Origin: Kitasatospora sp. SUK 42
Lineage (GTDB): Bacteria > Actinomycetota > Actinomycetes > Streptomycetales > Streptomycetaceae
DNA length: 64,000 bases
Direction of reading: 5' to 3'
Assembly (NCBI RefSeq): GCF_015776785.2
Contig: NZ_LFMD02000003.1
Coordinates: 1,582,330-1,646,329, forward strand
Shown one piece after another: positions 62,185 to 64,000 of this stretch; the stretch's first letter is position 1; the number at the start of each line of letters is the position of its first letter. The position numbers and the translations under genes were made by a program. The notes below the pieces were generated by a model. The model was not told where the DNA came from. It did not search any database and saw only the letters and a list, made by a program, of their open reading frames with translations.

Positions 62185-63225
62185 ATGCCATCGATCGTAG
62201 AGCCGGACGCCCACGGCCCGTACGCCCACCCCGGCACCGGCCACGGCTACGACTTCCACGACCGGACCGTCTCCCGGCACCTGGTGCACCGCGCCTCGGT
62301 GTCCGAGGTCTTCCTCACCGGCTGGCAGGCCACCGGCCCGTACGACTTCCTGCTCGGCGCCCAGTGGCCCCGGCTGCACGGCTTCTACCGGCTGCCCGGG
62401 GACCGCTACCACGACCCGGTGCTGATGGCCGAGACCGTCCGGCAGGCCGGACTGCTGATCGGCCACGCCGGCTTCGGGGTGCCCCGCGACCACCACTTCG
62501 TCATGGAGGAACTCGGCTACGCGCTCGGCGAGGCGGGCCTGCCCGGCCTCGCCGTCACCGCGGGCCCGGCCTCGCTGATGCTCACCGTCGGCTGCGAGGA
62601 CGTCCGGATGCGGCACGGCCGGCTGGCCTCACTGCGGGTGCACGCCGAGGTCACCCGGGACGGCCTGCGGATCGGCCACGCCTCCGGCCAGCTGCGGGTG
62701 GCCACCCCCGCCTCGTACGAACGGCTGCGCGGCCCCGGGCGGCACACCGCCGCCCCGCCGCGGCCGCCGGCGCCCGACGACCCCGGGCTCGTCGGCCGCG
62801 CCCAGCCCGCGGACGTGGTGCTCAGCCCGACCCTGCGACCGGACACCTGGCTGCTGCGCACCGACGCCGAGCACCCGGTGCTGTTCGACCCCGAGCTGGA
62901 CCACGTGCCCGGGATGCTGGTCCTGGAGGCCGCCCGGCAGGCCGCCCAGCGGCTGCACCACCCCGAACCGGTGGTGCCGGTCGAGCTGGTGACCTCCTTC
63001 GACCACTACATCGAGCTGGACCGGCCCTGCTTCGTCCGGGCCGTCCGCGAGCGGACACCGGACGGCTGCCGTCCGCCCGTCCTGGTCCGGCTGGTCCAGG
63101 ACGGGCGGACGGCGGCCGAGTGCCGGCTGCTCACCGAGCCGGTCGACGGTCCGCGGCTGCCGGTGCCCAGGGACGCCTTCGACGGCCGCCCCGCCGCGCC
63201 CGGCCTCCTGCCGCTGGCGAGCTGA
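62185..63225 (+). CDS. AfsA-type gamma-butyrolactone biosynthesis protein
   Basis: 346 residues from MPSIVEPDAHG; earlier in-frame ATGs fall in or before the ARE. Two AfsA hot-dog repeats. The first has VSRHLVHRASVSEVFLTGWQATGPYDFLLGAQWPRLHGFY (about 30-70) and VLMAETVRQAGLLIGHAGFGVP (about 88); the second has VLFDPELDHVPGMLVLEAARQAAQRL (about 230-258), with the E and R residues considered essential in ScbA/AfsA. AfsA condenses a beta-ketoacyl-ACP with dihydroxyacetone phosphate to form the butyrolactone precursor. It is somewhat longer than the ~300-residue AfsA because of a hydrophilic linker near residue 190-215. Confidence 0.92.
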   Translation: MPSIVEPDAHGPYAHPGTGHGYDFHDRTVSRHLVHRASVSEVFLTGWQATGPYDFLLGAQWPRLHGFYRLPGDRYHDPVLMAETVRQAGLLIGHAGFGVPRDHHFVMEELGYALGEAGLPGLAVTAGPASLMLTVGCEDVRMRHGRLASLRVHAEVTRDGLRIGHASGQLRVATPASYERLRGPGRHTAAPPRPPAPDDPGLVGRAQPADVVLSPTLRPDTWLLRTDAEHPVLFDPELDHVPGMLVLEAARQAAQRLHHPEPVVPVELVTSFDHYIELDRPCFVRAVRERTPDGCRPPVLVRLVQDGRTAAECRLLTEPVDGPRLPVPRDAFDGRPAAPGLLPLAS

Positions 63226-63231
63226 AACCCC

Positions 63232-63636
63232 TCAGGCGGCCACCAGCGTGGCCGGCCGCCCGGCGTGCATCACGCTGAGGTTGGCCGCCAGCCGGACCGG
63301 GTCCTGGGCCAGCCACAGCCGCAGGGCCGCGCCCAGCGCCCCGCTGGCCGACTCGACCCGGACGTCGGTGAGCTGGGCGATCCGGGCCGCGCCGGGCACC
63401 AGCAGGTCGGCCAGCGCGGTCGGCAGCCAGACCGTCAGGGCGCACGGCGCGGGCGTGGCGATGGCGCTCAGCAGCCGGTAGGCGTCCCCCGGTGCGCTGA
63501 GCGCGGGAATGATGTCCAGCAGAGCGTCGGCCACCACCTCGGACACGTCGCTCCGGTGCCCCTGGGCGAGCCGGCGGAGCAGCATGCGCTCGGCGGCGGT
63601 GATTCGGACGGTCAGCATGACCTCGTCGCACTCCAT
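63232..63636 (-). CDS. Small protein, possible tandem ribbon-helix-helix
   Basis: 134 residues, not recognised as a named family. The first half, MLTVRITAAERMLLRRLAQGHRSDVSEVVADALLDII, has the strand-helix-helix pattern of a ribbon-helix-helix DNA-binding protein. The second half, CALTVWLPTALADLLVPGA ... GALGAALRLWLAQDP, looks like a degenerate copy of it. GGAGG lies 10 nt before the ATG. The gene converges with the AfsA-type gene, six bases between the two stops. It may be a regulator tied to the GBL locus; function is unproven. Confidence 0.65.
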   Translation of the reverse strand: MECDEVMLTVRITAAERMLLRRLAQGHRSDVSEVVADALLDIIPALSAPGDAYRLLSAIATPAPCALTVWLPTALADLLVPGAARIAQLTDVRVESASGALGAALRLWLAQDPVRLAANLSVMHAGRPATLVAA

Positions 63637-63757
63637 TGCGCGATTTCCTCCTCGTTCCTCCCCGTACCGGCGCGGGCGGCCGGCACGAACTACCCCTGTT
63701 GCACCTCGGCCCGGCCACCTCCTGAGGAAAGCCGGGCCGATTGGTGTGTGCCCCCGG

Positions 63758-64000
63758 TCAAATCCCCGCGTACGAGTGCTTGCCGGTGACGAAGATGTTC
63801 ACGCCGTAGTAGTTGAAGATCCAGCAGGCGAAGGCCGCCAGCGCCAGGTACGCGGCCTTGCGGCCCTTCCAGCCGGCCGTCGCGCGGGCGTGCAGGTAGC
63901 AGGCGTAGGCGACCCAGGTGATGAAGGACCACGTCTCCTTCGGGTCCCACTCCCAGTACCTGCCCCAGGCGGACTCGGCCCAGATCGCGCCCGCGATGAT
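63758..64000 (-). CDS. Cytochrome c assembly protein CcsA/ResC (C-terminal fragment)
   Basis: The last 80 residues of a gene entering from the right edge, no start in the window. It contains [31 protein letters not shown], the tryptophan-rich WWD segment of haem-handling CcsA/CcsB proteins (system II), then helices ([22 protein letters not shown]) and the GKHSYAG end. These proteins move haem across the membrane and attach it to apocytochrome c. It fits with the respiratory theme (menaquinone and nuo genes). Confidence 0.92.
   Translation of the reverse strand: MIAGAIWAESAWGRYWEWDPKETWSFITWVAYACYLHARATAGWKGRKAAYLALAAFACWIFNYYGVNIFVTGKHSYAGI

Overview
High-GC actinobacterial chromosome, almost certainly Streptomycetaceae (Streptomyces or Kitasatospora). 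The evidence is third-position GC bias, an AfsK-type Ser/Thr kinase with a PQQ propeller, an AfsA/gamma-butyrolactone (GBL) receptor locus, futalosine-pathway menaquinone genes, a second NADH dehydrogenase cluster lacking nuoDEFG, and a DasR-type palindrome. The genus is inference. It looks like ordinary core chromosome: no insertion sequence, prophage, CRISPR array or rRNA operon was seen.

Layout. 1-2.6 kb: paired MaoC-fold dehydratase genes, rpmG, tRNA-Met, tRNA-Thr and a degenerate cytosine-deaminase-like amidohydrolase. 2.7-13.3 kb: potassium block, kdpFABC and kdpDE plus a KimA-like K+ importer; three copies of a phased TTGACG array lie before kdp, before the importer and behind kdpE. 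13.5-28 kb: tRNA-Tyr, yajQ and mixed genes (ArsR/MFS pair, decayed amino-acid permease, two peptidases, PAP2 enzyme, Mug-type glycosylase, LysR/oxidoreductase pair, BlaI/M56 pair, EamA/MocR pair), then htpX. 29-39 kb: ten-gene nuoABCHIJKLMN operon on the minus strand, with an apparent one-base frameshift in the nuoC tail. 39-49 kb: sensor kinase, HtrA-like lipoprotein protease, galE, afsK, TetR regulator, a KAS III and an L,D-transpeptidase-like protein. 49-57 kb: menaquinone genes mqnE, mqnM (ubiX), mqnP (ubiA) and mqnL (ubiD), interleaved with a threonine dehydratase/Lrp pair, a cyclase, a MOSC protein behind a DasR-like site and a hydrolase. 58-60 kb: acyl-CoA carboxylase beta and epsilon subunits. 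60.5-63.6 kb: GBL locus with a receptor, a second receptor-like TetR, an AfsA-type synthase, three ARE-like operators and a small protein resembling a tandem ribbon-helix-helix. The window ends in the C-terminus of a CcsA/ResC-type cytochrome c assembly protein.

How the genes work together. Respiration is a recurring theme: menaquinone synthesis, a partial complex I and cytochrome c maturation. Potassium uptake forms a second unit, probably under one OmpR-family regulator (KdpE is the obvious candidate). Signalling and development form a third: AfsK, the GBL locus and a DasR-like operator. Many promoters look leaderless, with a -10 hexamer 5 to 8 nt before the start codon; one divergent pair even shares a CATG as both start codons.

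Limits: all assignments are by reading motifs. No homology search, alignment score or structure prediction was run. Gene-order comparisons with S. coelicolor are from memory.
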